A stretch of 64,000 nucleotides of DNA from Variovorax beijingensis (GTDB lineage: Bacteria; Pseudomonadota; Gammaproteobacteria; Burkholderiales; Burkholderiaceae_C). Made by a program: the position numbers and the translations under genes. The notes below the pieces were generated by a model. That model searched no databases and had not been told where the DNA came from. It saw only the letters and a list, made by a program, of their open reading frames with translations. Positions 55,301-62,692 of this stretch are shown here, one piece after another (position 1 is the stretch's first letter; each line of letters starts with the position of its first letter). The stretch lies in NCBI RefSeq assembly GCF_007828835.1, contig NZ_VIVL01000009.1, positions 186,001-250,000 on the forward strand, read 5' to 3'.

Positions 55301-55674
55301 AATTGCTCCGGACGATCCGGGACATGGGCGTCGGCCTCGCCATCGACGATTTCGGAACGGGCTATTCCTCGCTCTCCTACTTGAAGCACTTCCCGCTGTC
55401 GACGGTCAAGATCGACCGCTCCTTCATCAACGACCTTTCGCAGGACGCCGACGCGCGGGCGCTCATCGACGGCATCATCACGCTGGCCCACGGGTTGCGG
55501 ATGAAGGTGGTCGCCGAAGGCATCGAGACCACGGCCCAGCTCGATTACCTGCGCAGCCACGGTTGCGACGAGGCACAGGGCTATTGGCTGTGCAAGCCCG
55601 TTCCTGCCGACGAGGCACGCAACTTCATGGCGCGTCACCTGCGCAACCAGTTTGCTCCATCGGAGGCCGCCTGA
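52351..55674 (+). CDS. Membrane CHASE-PAS-GAF-GGDEF-EAL signalling protein
   Basis: A 1107-residue bifunctional c-di-GMP protein. One membrane helix (about 8-27), a periplasmic CHASE domain, a second helix (about 335-357), PAS (about 380-495), GAF (about 505-655), GGDEF (motif GGDEF at 750-754, intact) and EAL (motif EAL at 878-880, intact, plus DDFGTGYSSL). Both catalytic motifs are complete, so it may make and degrade c-di-GMP. ATG at 52351 is taken; an extension to 52108 would add an unlikely Arg-rich segment. The WCSL-repeat gene follows 72 bases on. Confidence 0.93.
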   Translation: MSSSVWIRIRLPLVIFAAGTALSIVLGASARQEIGRSAQARFDATALDLARKVEARFDDYIAVLIGLRARFNTSETVTRSDFRDYVAGLNLARAYPGFQAVTYAPRVAANDKQAFEEQVRGDASLDAGVASRFAIKPPGERDTYYPLVYIEPQAGNERLLGNDLGAMPDRGDALEQGRDTGGLVTSGRKVRIAGRESDIGLAMRLPVYRPRQPLDTLEQRRNAYIGSVGSGFSVAGMLSDVVGADASRTFRLRLIDAGPGRGAIGTRVETRFVAATSFSERQLLFDSAALAKPAAAPARSLERMLGFELGGHSWLVEVAQDENQVFGPLDKAIPWFIVFGGLATSMLLAGIVFSLTTARSRAQILANEMTRHLRTSERQLEEAQHLASLGSWILDPETGTLQCSDEALRILGFETGPLQPDLPTLLLRVPAAERPAVEQQLALASGSTERSEFEHRLCLPDGTERWLHVIAQSAEEDGKTMVRGTVRDATRPRKDALRQGLEYRIARLLAGDGRAETVISQALEAVCTDLRWDCGALWSVGEDGVVRCAAAWHAEHIPPAVRQFASDSRSFEYQADEGSLGRAWKTGGIVQINLLAAPGHFARDAMAREAGLAVGVVVPMAVTDSITALELLGSNPYAVDAETQESLRVIALQIAQYKQRKLAERSLRFMASHDGLTGLFNRAALQHELARAIKRSNRHQKQFAVIFVDLDRFKHINDTLGHGVGDEMIKICGERLTALLRETDIVARFGGDEFVLLLENLSSANDAAGLAEKVLACCAEPFFLAGRELHVSASVGVSIYPDNGGDAEALLKNADTAMYRAKERGRNTFRFYAAKMNAQNTEQLMLESALRHALERGELEMHYQPKMNLQTQHIVGVEALMRWHHPVLGMIPPVQFIPIAEELGLIVSLGKWALERACADARSWQKSGLPKVLMSVNLSPRQFGSRTLIADIQAVLEASGLEPSLLELEITEGAVMANPERAAKLLRTIRDMGVGLAIDDFGTGYSSLSYLKHFPLSTVKIDRSFINDLSQDADARALIDGIITLAHGLRMKVVAEGIETTAQLDYLRSHGCDEAQGYWLCKPVPADEARNFMARHLRNQFAPSEAA

Positions 55675-55746
55675 CGGCCGAACTTTTGAAGCAATCGTCG
55701 CCGGGCACGTTCGCTCGGACCTTCCCCAACCTTCACAGGAGCATTC

Positions 55747-56439
55747 ATGATCCATTCCACCCAGCGCAAGACACTGGAGCAGACGATCGCCGCCATCGAG
55801 GCGATCGACCTCACGCCGATCAAGTTCAAGGCTTGCCGCAAAGAGGATGGCTACGGCTGGTCGGCAGGCTACGCGGACCAGATGGAGGTGGCCTACAAGC
55901 GCTACTTGATACTGCACGCCAAGCACCCCGACCTGACGCTCGCTCCCGAGCAGGACGTCGACCGCTTCTGGCACATGCACATCCTCGACACGAGAAAGTA
56001 CGCAGCGGATTGCGAAACCGCTTTCGGCTACTTCCTGCACCATTTTCCGTACCTCGGCCTGCGCGGCGAGGAAGACGCCAAGGCGCTGCAAGCGGCCTTT
56101 CTGGAGATGCAGCGCCTGACCGCCGAGGAATTCGGCGAGCCGGCGGCCGCAGCCCGGCACGAGCCGGGCAAGGACGCGGCGGCATGGTGCTCGCTCGAGG
56201 CGGGCAAACCCGCAGCGGCATGGTGTTCGCTTGAGGCAGGCAAACCCGCAGCGGCATGGTGTTCGCTCGAGGCGGACAAACCCGCGGCCGCGTGGTGCTC
56301 GCTCGAAGCGGACAAACCCGCAGCCGCGTGGTGCTCGCTGGAGGCGGGCGCTGCCTCCGCGGCAGACCCCTTGGCGATGGCCGGCGCCTCCGAGCTGGCC
56401 GCTTCCGCTCGCAGGTTCGAGCTTGGCGTGAACAGGTGA
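55747..56439 (+). CDS. Uncharacterised protein with five WCSL repeats at the C-terminus
   Basis: A 230-residue protein. Residues 1-130 form a helical domain whose centre (VDRFWHMHILDTRKYAADC, then FGYFLHHFPYLG) resembles the domain of glycine-rich-domain (GRDP-like) proteins. Residues 142-201 are five perfect 12-residue repeats of the form K-P-AAAWCSLEA-G/D, with Cys at 148, 160, 172, 184 and 196. A short tail follows. No signal peptide or modifying enzyme is nearby. AGGAG lies 5 bases before the ATG. It follows a GGDEF/EAL gene and may share its transcript. Function unknown; a modified peptide, a metal site or a scaffold are possible. Confidence 0.85.
   Translation: MIHSTQRKTLEQTIAAIEAIDLTPIKFKACRKEDGYGWSAGYADQMEVAYKRYLILHAKHPDLTLAPEQDVDRFWHMHILDTRKYAADCETAFGYFLHHFPYLGLRGEEDAKALQAAFLEMQRLTAEEFGEPAAAARHEPGKDAAAWCSLEAGKPAAAWCSLEAGKPAAAWCSLEADKPAAAWCSLEADKPAAAWCSLEAGAASAADPLAMAGASELAASARRFELGVNR
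56170..56349 (+). repeat. Five tandem 36-base coding repeats (WCSL repeats)
   Basis: Five in-frame units of 36 bases (56170, 56206, 56242, 56278 and 56314). The protein unit is constant except for Pro/Asp at position 2 and Gly/Asp at position 12, while eight of the twelve codons vary by synonymous changes between units (for example TGT/TGC, CTT/CTC/CTG, GAG/GAA). This shows selection on the peptide, and not simply recent DNA duplication. Confidence 0.95.
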
Positions 56440-56445
56440 AGGATT

Positions 56446-56485
56446 GGCGAAGGGACGAGGCGGCGGAGCCGCTCGTTCCTTCGCC
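56446..56485. terminator. Long hairpin between convergent genes
   Basis: GGCGAAGGGACGAGGCGGC pairs with GCCGCTCGTTCCTTCGCC, a stem of about 18 pairs with one mismatch and one bulge and a tiny loop. It lies between the stop of the WCSL-repeat gene and the stop of the sulfatase gene, so it may end transcription from both sides. No T run follows, so it is not a standard intrinsic terminator. Confidence 0.6.
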
Positions 56486-56490
56486 TGGGT

Positions 56491-57807
56491 TCAGCGCTGC
56501 GGCATGTCCTTGACCGAGTAGCCCAGGCTCACCGTCGCATCCTCCGGAATCGCGGGCATCGTGGCATTCCAGGCCAGCCAGTCTTCCCGCATGGCCGCGA
56601 GCCGCCCAGGCTCCTTCTTGCCCAGGTTCGCCCGCTCGCGCTCGTCGGCCGGAATGTTGAACAGGTATTCGTTGCCGTCCACCTTCAGGTACTTCCAGTC
56701 GCCATCGCGCATGGCCTGCTGGCCGCGATGGTTCATGCGCCAGTGCAGCGGGCGGCGGAAACTGTGCTTCGCGTCCTTCAGCACCGGCATCAGCGACACG
56801 CCATCGAGCGGGTAGTCCGCATCGGCCTTGACGCCGGCCGCGTCGAGCATGGTGGCGGACCAGTCCATGGTCATGCACAGTTGCCGGCTCTCGCCGCCCT
56901 TGGCAATCACCGCGGGCCAGTGCGCGATCCATGGCACGCGGATGCCGCCTTCGGTCAGGTCCATCTTGCCGCCGACCAGCGGCCAGTTGTCCGAAAAGCG
57001 CTCGCCGCCGTTGTCGCTGGTGAACACCACCAGCGTGTTGTCGGCCATGCCGTGCTTCTCGAGCGCGGCCATGATCCAGCCGATGCCTTCGTCCATGTGG
57101 TGGATCATGCGGCGGTACACATGGATGTTGCCGCCGGCCAGGTCGAACAGGTTGTCTTTCACGAGCGGCGCCTTCCCGGCGTCGTCGCGCGTTTCCCAGG
57201 GCCAGTGCGGCGCGGTGTAGTGCAGGCTCAGGAAGAAGGGCGCGTCCTGCTTCGACATGCGCTCCACGTAGTCGACGGCGCGCCTGGAGAGGATGTCGGT
57301 GAGGTAGCCCTCTTCCTTTCTGTCTTCCTCGCCGAACCACAGGTCGTGGCGGCCGGTGGAGTCGCAGTGCGTGAAGTAGTCGACGCCGCCCGACATCGGC
57401 CCGAAGAACTCGTCGTAGCCCGAGCGCAGCGGCCCGAAGGTGGGCGGGTAGCCCAGGTGCCACTTGCCGATGAGCGCGGTCTGGTAGCCGCCGGCCTTCA
57501 GCAGCGAAGGCAGCGTGGGGTGCTCGGTCGGCAGGCCGAGCGTGGTGCTGCCGCGGCTCTTGCTGTTGATGGGCTCCTCGGCCGCGCCGCGCAGGCGGTA
57601 CTGGTAGCGCGCGGTGATCATCGCGAAGCGCGTGGGCGAGCACACGGGCGAGTTCGAATAGCCCTGCGTGAGCTTCAGCCCATTGGCCGCCAGGCCGTCG
57701 AGCACGGGCGACACGGGGCCGAATGCGGCATCGCGGCCGCCGTAGCAGCCGAGGTCGGCATAGCCGAGGTCGTCGGCCACGATGAAGATGATGTTGGGTC
57801 TGGTCAT
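56491..57807 (-). CDS. Sulfatase family protein (arylsulfatase type)
   Basis: A 438-residue sulfatase. The metal ligands start in IIFIVADDLGYADLG, and the formylglycine motif is SPVCSPTRF (C-x-P-x-R), with Cys to be converted. Further catalytic residues lie in ALIGKWHLG and FTSDNGG. No sulfatase-modifying enzyme gene is nearby, and no signal peptide is seen, so it is probably cytoplasmic. The start at 57807 excludes a 30-residue extension that would run into the dispersed repeat. Confidence 0.93.
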   Translation of the reverse strand: MTRPNIIFIVADDLGYADLGCYGGRDAAFGPVSPVLDGLAANGLKLTQGYSNSPVCSPTRFAMITARYQYRLRGAAEEPINSKSRGSTTLGLPTEHPTLPSLLKAGGYQTALIGKWHLGYPPTFGPLRSGYDEFFGPMSGGVDYFTHCDSTGRHDLWFGEEDRKEEGYLTDILSRRAVDYVERMSKQDAPFFLSLHYTAPHWPWETRDDAGKAPLVKDNLFDLAGGNIHVYRRMIHHMDEGIGWIMAALEKHGMADNTLVVFTSDNGGERFSDNWPLVGGKMDLTEGGIRVPWIAHWPAVIAKGGESRQLCMTMDWSATMLDAAGVKADADYPLDGVSLMPVLKDAKHSFRRPLHWRMNHRGQQAMRDGDWKYLKVDGNEYLFNIPADERERANLGKKEPGRLAAMREDWLAWNATMPAIPEDATVSLGYSVKDMPQR

Positions 57808-57846
57808 GAACAGTTCGCTGCTTTGAGAGATCAGAAAGTCTTTTCG

Positions 57847-57942
57847 TGAAACACCGCGGAACCGGCTTTGCCGGGCCGCTGGTGTTGCCCCCTGCAAGGG
57901 GGTTGGCGAAGCGACACGAAGTGCGCGAAGACTGGGGGTGTT
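57847..57942 (+). repeat. Dispersed GC-rich intergenic repeat, copy 2
   Basis: The core at 57850-57892 is identical, in reverse complement, to 29120-29162. Here the element fills the space between the Bug gene stop (57943) and the sulfatase start (57807). It carries the CCGGCTTTGCCGG hairpin and a CCCCC..GGGGG stem, then ACACGAAGTG. In both copies it lies directly next to a stop codon. Confidence 0.85.
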
Positions 57943-58935
57943 CTAAGGTTGGTAGCCGGATTTCTGGACGACGGGGGCCCATTGCGCCTTGTAGGCCTTG
58001 AGCATCGCGGCGGTCTGTGCCTGTGTGCTCACCACCGGCGTCATGCCGGCATCCTTGAACTTGCGCTGCGTGTCGGCATCCTGCATGACTTCGTGGATGG
58101 TGCTGGCCAGGCGCTCGACCTTGGCCTTGGGCATGCTCGCGGGCGCGAAGAAGGTGTTCCAGCCGGTGGCGGCAAGGTCGAGCCCGGCCTCCTTGAAGGT
58201 CGGGATCTTCGGCGCGAAGGGCGAACGCTTTTCGCCCGAGAGCGCGAGGATGCGCAGCTTGCCGGTGTCGTGCAGCGGCAGCACCACGTCCTCGGTGTCG
58301 ACCGAGATGGGCACCTGGCCGCCGATCAGGTCGTTCAGCAGCGGAGCCGAGCCGCGGTAGCCGATCACCTGCGTCTGCACCTTGGCCTTCTCGCCCACCA
58401 TCAGGCCGAAGAAGTGCGGCAGGCTGCCGGTGGCCGGCACGCCCACGTTGGCCTGGCTGGGATTGGCGCGCATCCACGCCAGCAGGTGGTTGAGCTCGCG
58501 CACCGGCAGCGTGGGCGACACCGACAGCGCGAAGTTGTAGGTGTTGACGTGCGACACGGGCACGAAGTCGCGCTCGGCGTCGTAGTTGTTGTCCTTGAAG
58601 ACGAGCGGCGCCACCACCATCACGGCCGGGTTGGCGAGCATCAGCACGTTCTGGCCGGCGGGTGTGAGCTTGACCTGCTGCGCGGCAAGGCGGCCGCCCG
58701 CGCCGGGCTTGTTGTCGACGATGACCGGCACGCCCAGTTTGGCGCCAAGCTTGTCGCCGACGATGCGCGCCACGCGGTCGGTGGCGCCGCCGGGCGCGTA
58801 GCCGACGACGATGCGCAGCGGGCTGTCGAGCGCCTGGGCGCCCGCGCTGGCGGGCAGGGCGGCGATGGACGCCATGAAGCCGGCCGCGGCAAGCAGCGCG
58901 GCAAGGCGGCGGGTGATGGGGATGGTCTTCGGCAT
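57943..58935 (-). CDS. Bug-type tripartite tricarboxylate transporter substrate-binding protein
   Basis: A 330-residue periplasmic binding protein with a signal peptide (ending ASAGAQA, about residue 35). Family stretches: PLRIVVGYAPGGATDRVARI, VPVIVDNKPGAGGRLAAQ and ANVGVPATGSLPHFFGLMV. It lies 39 bases downstream of another Bug gene and upstream of a sulfatase on the same strand. No TctAB partner is present. The ligand is probably a carboxylate or an organosulfur compound, the latter only by context. Confidence 0.92.
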   Translation of the reverse strand: MPKTIPITRRLAALLAAAGFMASIAALPASAGAQALDSPLRIVVGYAPGGATDRVARIVGDKLGAKLGVPVIVDNKPGAGGRLAAQQVKLTPAGQNVLMLANPAVMVVAPLVFKDNNYDAERDFVPVSHVNTYNFALSVSPTLPVRELNHLLAWMRANPSQANVGVPATGSLPHFFGLMVGEKAKVQTQVIGYRGSAPLLNDLIGGQVPISVDTEDVVLPLHDTGKLRILALSGEKRSPFAPKIPTFKEAGLDLAATGWNTFFAPASMPKAKVERLASTIHEVMQDADTQRKFKDAGMTPVVSTQAQTAAMLKAYKAQWAPVVQKSGYQP

Positions 58936-58974
58936 GTGGGGGTTCCTCCTCGGTTCGGTCGTTCGTTCGGTTGT

Positions 58975-59982
58975 TCAGTCGGTGGCCTGGAAGTTCACGG
59001 CCTTCATGATGCCCGCCCAGCGCGCGGTGTCCTCGCGCATGGTCTTGAGCAGCGCCTCGCTGCCGTCGCCGACCGGGTACATGCCGTTCTGCAGCAGCAG
59101 CTGGCGCACCTCGCGCGCATTGACGGCCCGGGTGAATTCGGCGCGCAGCGTGTCGATGACGGGCTGCGGCGTCTTGAGCGGCGCATAGTAGGCAAACCAC
59201 GCGGTGGCCACCACGTCCTTGTAGCCGGCCTCGACGAAGCAGGGCAGGTTGGGCATGAGCGGCGAGCGCTTCTCGCCGCTGGTGGCCAGCACCTTCGCGC
59301 GGCCCGTGGACAGCATCTGCTGCGCACCGCCGACGGTGTCGAAGTAGACAGGCACGGTGCCGCCCATCAGGTCCTGCCGCGCGGGCGTGGAGCCGCGGTA
59401 GGGCACGTGCACCATCTTCAGTCCGGCCGCGCGGTTGAGCATCTCGCCGAGAAAGTGCGAAGGCGTGCCTGCGCCATAGGAGCCGAAGCTCAGCTTGTCG
59501 CCCTGCGCCTTGGCCCAGGCGATGAACTCGGCCAGCGTGTTGGCAGGCACGTCCTTGTGCACGGTGAGGGCCAGCTCGAAGCGCGCCGCGTTGATGATCG
59601 GCACGAAATCCTTGATGGGGTCGTACGAGAGGCTGCGGTACGCGCTCGGGAACATGGTCATCATGCTGGCCGTGCCCAGCAGCAGGGTGTGGCCGTCCGG
59701 CGCGGCGGTCTTGACGGTTTCCGCCGCAATCCGGCCCGCCGCACCCGCGCGGTTGTCGATGATGAGCGGACCCAGCGTCTCGCGCACCTGCTGCGCGATG
59801 GCGCGCGTCAGCACGTCCTGCGTGCCGCCGGCGGGCACGCCGATCAGCACCTTGACCGGCTGGCCGGGCCTGAAGGCCTGCGCCCGCGCATCGAGGGCGA
59901 GCGGCGCCAGGGCGAGTCCGCCCAGCGCGGCGAGTGCGCGGCGGCGGTCGAAGCTGGAAGAAAGAAGAGGCGTGATGGGCAT
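58975..59982 (-). CDS. Bug-type tripartite tricarboxylate transporter substrate-binding protein
   Basis: A 335-residue binding protein. The N-terminus has RRRALAALGGLALAPLALDARA, a twin-arginine-like or Sec signal. Family motifs: QPVKVLIGVPAGGTQDVLTR and GPLIIDNRAGAAGRIAA, then KLSFGSYGAGTPSHFLGEML. It is divergent from a MarR gene, with a TTGAT-N3-ATCAA palindrome in between, so it heads a minus-strand operon with a second Bug gene and a sulfatase. Confidence 0.92.
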   Translation of the reverse strand: MPITPLLSSSFDRRRALAALGGLALAPLALDARAQAFRPGQPVKVLIGVPAGGTQDVLTRAIAQQVRETLGPLIIDNRAGAAGRIAAETVKTAAPDGHTLLLGTASMMTMFPSAYRSLSYDPIKDFVPIINAARFELALTVHKDVPANTLAEFIAWAKAQGDKLSFGSYGAGTPSHFLGEMLNRAAGLKMVHVPYRGSTPARQDLMGGTVPVYFDTVGGAQQMLSTGRAKVLATSGEKRSPLMPNLPCFVEAGYKDVVATAWFAYYAPLKTPQPVIDTLRAEFTRAVNAREVRQLLLQNGMYPVGDGSEALLKTMREDTARWAGIMKAVNFQATD

Positions 59983-60054
59983 GGGGCGGTGTCTCCGGGA
60001 TCTTCTGGGATTGGTTTTGTGGATCCCGAAGGACTTTAGAGACGCTACATTCGA

Positions 60055-60067
60055 TTGATCTAATCAA
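60055..60067. promoter_or_regulatory. Putative MarR operator
   Basis: TTGATCTAATCAA is a perfect inverted repeat (TTGAT-CTA-ATCAA) in the 107 bases between the divergent Bug gene and MarR gene. The size and half-site are typical of MarR-family operators. It lies 23 bases before the MarR ATG. Confidence 0.65.
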
Positions 60068-60089
60068 CCATCCCCCGGACTAACCCCCA

Positions 60090-60614
60090 ATGACCGCGCC
60101 GCGCCGTTCGCTGGACGACCTGCTGCTGTACCGGCTTTCGCGGCTGGTCGGGGTGGCGGGCGGCATGGTGATCCGGCTGTGCGAGGGCCGCTTCGGCATC
60201 ACGCGGCGCGAATGGCGGCTGATCGCGGTGCTCGCGAGCCGCGGTGAACTGGGCTCCTCCCAACTGGCCGAGCATGCCCAGCTCGACCGCGCCCGCACCT
60301 CGAAGGCGGTCGGCTCGCTGGTCGAAAAACAGCTGGTCTCGCGCGTGGCCCGCGCGGGCGACCGGCGGCAGGTGCTGCTGGGCCTGACCGAGAGCGGGCA
60401 GGCGCTGTACGGCGAGCTTTTTCCGCTGGTCACGAAGATCAACGCCGAGCTGATGGGGGCCCTGGGCGAGGAGGACGCCACGCGCCTCGACGAATCCCTG
60501 CGCCGCCTGCAGGCACAGGCCGAGCGCATGGTGCAAAAGGCCGTGCTGCCCAAGGCCGATCGCGGGCGCCGCGGCGCGGGCGGCATCAGTCCACCTTCAT
60601 CCCGGTCGCCTTGA
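60090..60614 (+). CDS. MarR family transcriptional regulator
   Basis: A 174-residue winged-helix regulator: helices FGITRREWRLIAVLASRGEL and SSQLAEHAQLDRARTSKAVGSL, then the wing LVSRVARAGDRRQVLLGLTESG. It is divergent from the Bug/Bug/sulfatase operon and probably represses it until a small phenolic or similar ligand binds. Its 3' end overlaps the convergent Bug gene at 60586 by 29 bases. Confidence 0.92.
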   Translation: MTAPRRSLDDLLLYRLSRLVGVAGGMVIRLCEGRFGITRREWRLIAVLASRGELGSSQLAEHAQLDRARTSKAVGSLVEKQLVSRVARAGDRRQVLLGLTESGQALYGELFPLVTKINAELMGALGEEDATRLDESLRRLQAQAERMVQKAVLPKADRGRRGAGGISPPSSRSP

Positions 60615-61599
60615 CGATGCGGCCGTAGCGCGCCTGGCTGCCCGCCAGGCGCTCGGCCGCGGCGGCGCCGGTCTCGCCGAGCGCCACCATGTCGAGCGAG
60701 GCCAGGCGCGCCTTGACCTCCGGCAGCGCCAGCGCCTTCTGCAGCGACTGGCGCAGCACCTGCATCACGGGCTCGGGCGTGGCGGCCGGCACCATCGCGA
60801 GGTAGAGCACCTCGAATTCCAGGTCCTTCAGGCCGAGTTCGCCCACCGTGGGCACCTCGGGCAGCAGCGGCGAGCGCTGGCGGCCGGTTACGGCCAGCGC
60901 GCGCAGCTTGCCGGCCTGCACCTGCGGCAGCAGGCCCGGCGTGGCGAGGATGCCGGCCTGCACCTCGCCGCCCAGCAGCGCCATCACGGCCGGCGCGTTG
61001 CCCTTGTAGGGCACGTGGGTGATCTTGGCGCCGGTCGCGGTCGAGAAGATGCCGGCCGCAAGATGCCCCGGGCTGCCGTTGCCGGCCGAGCTGAAGGTGG
61101 CGGGCTCAGCCTTGGCCTGCGCGATGAATTCCGGCAGCGTCTTCGCCTTCACGGCGGGCCCGACGCCGAAGCTCAGGCCCGACGAGCTGAAGATCATCAG
61201 CGGCTTCAGGGCGTTTGCCGCGAAGGGCATCGACGCATACAGGTGCGGATTGATGGTGAAGGTGCTGTCGATGCTCAGCAGCACCGTGTAGCCGTCGGCC
61301 GGGCTCTTGGCCACGAGGTCGGCGCCGATGTTGCCGCCGGCGCCGGGCCGGTTGTCGACCACGAAGGGCTGCTTGAACTCTTTCTGCAGCACGTCGCCCA
61401 GCGCGCGGCCGAGAATGTCGAGCGGACCGCCGGCCGGGAAGTTGGTGATGAATTTCACCGGCTTGGCGGGGTAGGCCGCGTCGGCATGCGCGGCCGGGCT
61501 GCCGAGCGCAAGGCAAAGCGCCGCGCAGGCAGCCGCTGTGGCCAGGGCCAGGCAGCGCGATGCGCCCGGGGCGTTCTTCTTCGAGAAACCGGTGGTCAT
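60586..61599 (-). CDS. Bug-type tripartite tricarboxylate transporter substrate-binding protein
   Basis: A 337-residue periplasmic binding protein with a signal peptide (ending SPAAHADA, about residue 41). Motifs: YPAKPVKFITNFPAGGPLDI, FVVDNRPGAGGNIGAD and FSSAGNGSPGHLAAGIF. It is divergent from a LysR gene, so that regulator probably controls it. Its end overlaps the MarR gene by 29 bases on the other strand. Confidence 0.92.
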   Translation of the reverse strand: MTTGFSKKNAPGASRCLALATAAACAALCLALGSPAAHADAAYPAKPVKFITNFPAGGPLDILGRALGDVLQKEFKQPFVVDNRPGAGGNIGADLVAKSPADGYTVLLSIDSTFTINPHLYASMPFAANALKPLMIFSSSGLSFGVGPAVKAKTLPEFIAQAKAEPATFSSAGNGSPGHLAAGIFSTATGAKITHVPYKGNAPAVMALLGGEVQAGILATPGLLPQVQAGKLRALAVTGRQRSPLLPEVPTVGELGLKDLEFEVLYLAMVPAATPEPVMQVLRQSLQKALALPEVKARLASLDMVALGETGAAAAERLAGSQARYGRIVKATGMKVD

Positions 61600-61670
61600 G
61601 TGTTTGCTTGTCTCCGTACAGCCGGCACTCTAGGAGGCAGAGGCGGCCCGCACAACTGAAAGCTCTTCTG

Positions 61671-61687
61671 CCAGCTATTCCAGCTGG
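61671..61687. promoter_or_regulatory. Putative LysR operator
   Basis: CCAGCTATTCCAGCTGG is a perfect 6-5-6 inverted repeat (CCAGCT / AGCTGG) in the 124 bases between the divergent Bug and LysR starts. Its position, 36 bases before the LysR ATG, fits autoregulation plus control of the Bug gene. Confidence 0.6.
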
Positions 61688-61723
61688 TTATATTTGGATG
61701 GCCGCCTCACAGGGAAGCCTCCC

Positions 61724-62692
61724 ATGTCAGCCATGAACAACTTTGCGCGCCTCAAGCTGCGCCACCTGCAATGCCTCGTGATGGTGGCGCAGGAGCGCAA
61801 CCTCGTGCGCGCGGGCAAGGCCCTGTCGCTCACCCAGCCCGCGGTGTCCAAGACCATTGCCGAGCTCGAGGAGATCGTCGGGCGCCAGCTGCTGCTGCGC
61901 CGCCGCCGCGGCGTCGAGCTCACGCCGGCGGCCGAGGTGCTGGTGCGCCATGCCGTCTCCGCGCTGCGCGGGTTGCGCGAAGGCATGGGCCTGGCCATGG
62001 ACCAGCCCGAAGCCGACCAGCTGCGCGTGGCCGTGGGCGCGCTGCCCAACATGGCGGCCAACCTGTTGCCCGAGGCCGTCGCGCAGCTGTATGCATCGCA
62101 TCCGGCGCTGCGCGTGCGCGTGGTGAGCGGCACCAACGCGCAGCTGATGACGCAGCTGCGCCAGGGCGAGATCGATCTCGTGCTCGGCCGGCTCGCGCAG
62201 GCTTCGGCGATGGCCGACCTGGCGTTCGAACAGCTCTACAGCGAACCGCTGCTGCTGGTGGTGCGCCCGGGCCATCCGCTCGCGGCGCGGCGCAAGCCCA
62301 GGCTCGACGCCCTGGCCGCCCATCCGCTGGTGCTGCCCGTCTCGGGCACCCTGATCCGGCACACGGCCGATGCCTTCCTGATCGCGCAGGGCATGGCGCT
62401 GCCCAGCCGGCTGGTGGAGGCCACGGACACCAGCTTCGTGGTCGGGCTGCTGCAGCGCTGCGATGCGGTGTGGTTCGCGCCGCAGGGCGCCGTCGAGGGC
62501 TTGATTGCACAGGGCGCGTTGAAGCGCGTGGCCATCGACACCTCGGGCACCGAGGGGCCGGTGGGCTTTACCGTGCGGCGCGGCGGCGAAGCGGGCGAGG
62601 GCGCACGGCTGCTGGTCGAAGCGATCCGCGGCATCGTCGCGGCTGCGGCGGGCGGCAACCGGGGCAGTGCCGGCGTCAGGAAACCCGCATGA
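61724..62692 (+). CDS. LysR family transcriptional regulator
   Basis: A 322-residue LysR regulator: N-terminal HTH (LKLRHLQCLVMVAQERNLVR, ALSLTQPAVSKTIAELEEIV) and a C-terminal effector-binding domain. The sequence resembles the PcaQ/GbpR group, whose effectors are aromatic acids or sugars. GGGAAG is about 8 bases before the ATG at 61724; a longer start at 61694 is possible. Divergent from a Bug gene; its stop overlaps the start of a DUF418 gene by 4 bases. Confidence 0.92.
   Translation: MSAMNNFARLKLRHLQCLVMVAQERNLVRAGKALSLTQPAVSKTIAELEEIVGRQLLLRRRRGVELTPAAEVLVRHAVSALRGLREGMGLAMDQPEADQLRVAVGALPNMAANLLPEAVAQLYASHPALRVRVVSGTNAQLMTQLRQGEIDLVLGRLAQASAMADLAFEQLYSEPLLLVVRPGHPLAARRKPRLDALAAHPLVLPVSGTLIRHTADAFLIAQGMALPSRLVEATDTSFVVGLLQRCDAVWFAPQGAVEGLIAQGALKRVAIDTSGTEGPVGFTVRRGGEAGEGARLLVEAIRGIVAAAAGGNRGSAGVRKPA

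Noticed and set aside
56170..56349. Regular 36-base repeats that could suggest a CRISPR array or a minisatellite.
   Set aside because: There are no unique spacers, the units are directly tandem, in frame, and the protein unit is conserved through silent changes.
61771..62688. A long frame continuous with the DUF418 gene.
   Set aside because: It is out of frame with the LysR gene that clearly occupies this stretch; DUF418 proteins start at the ATG at 62689.
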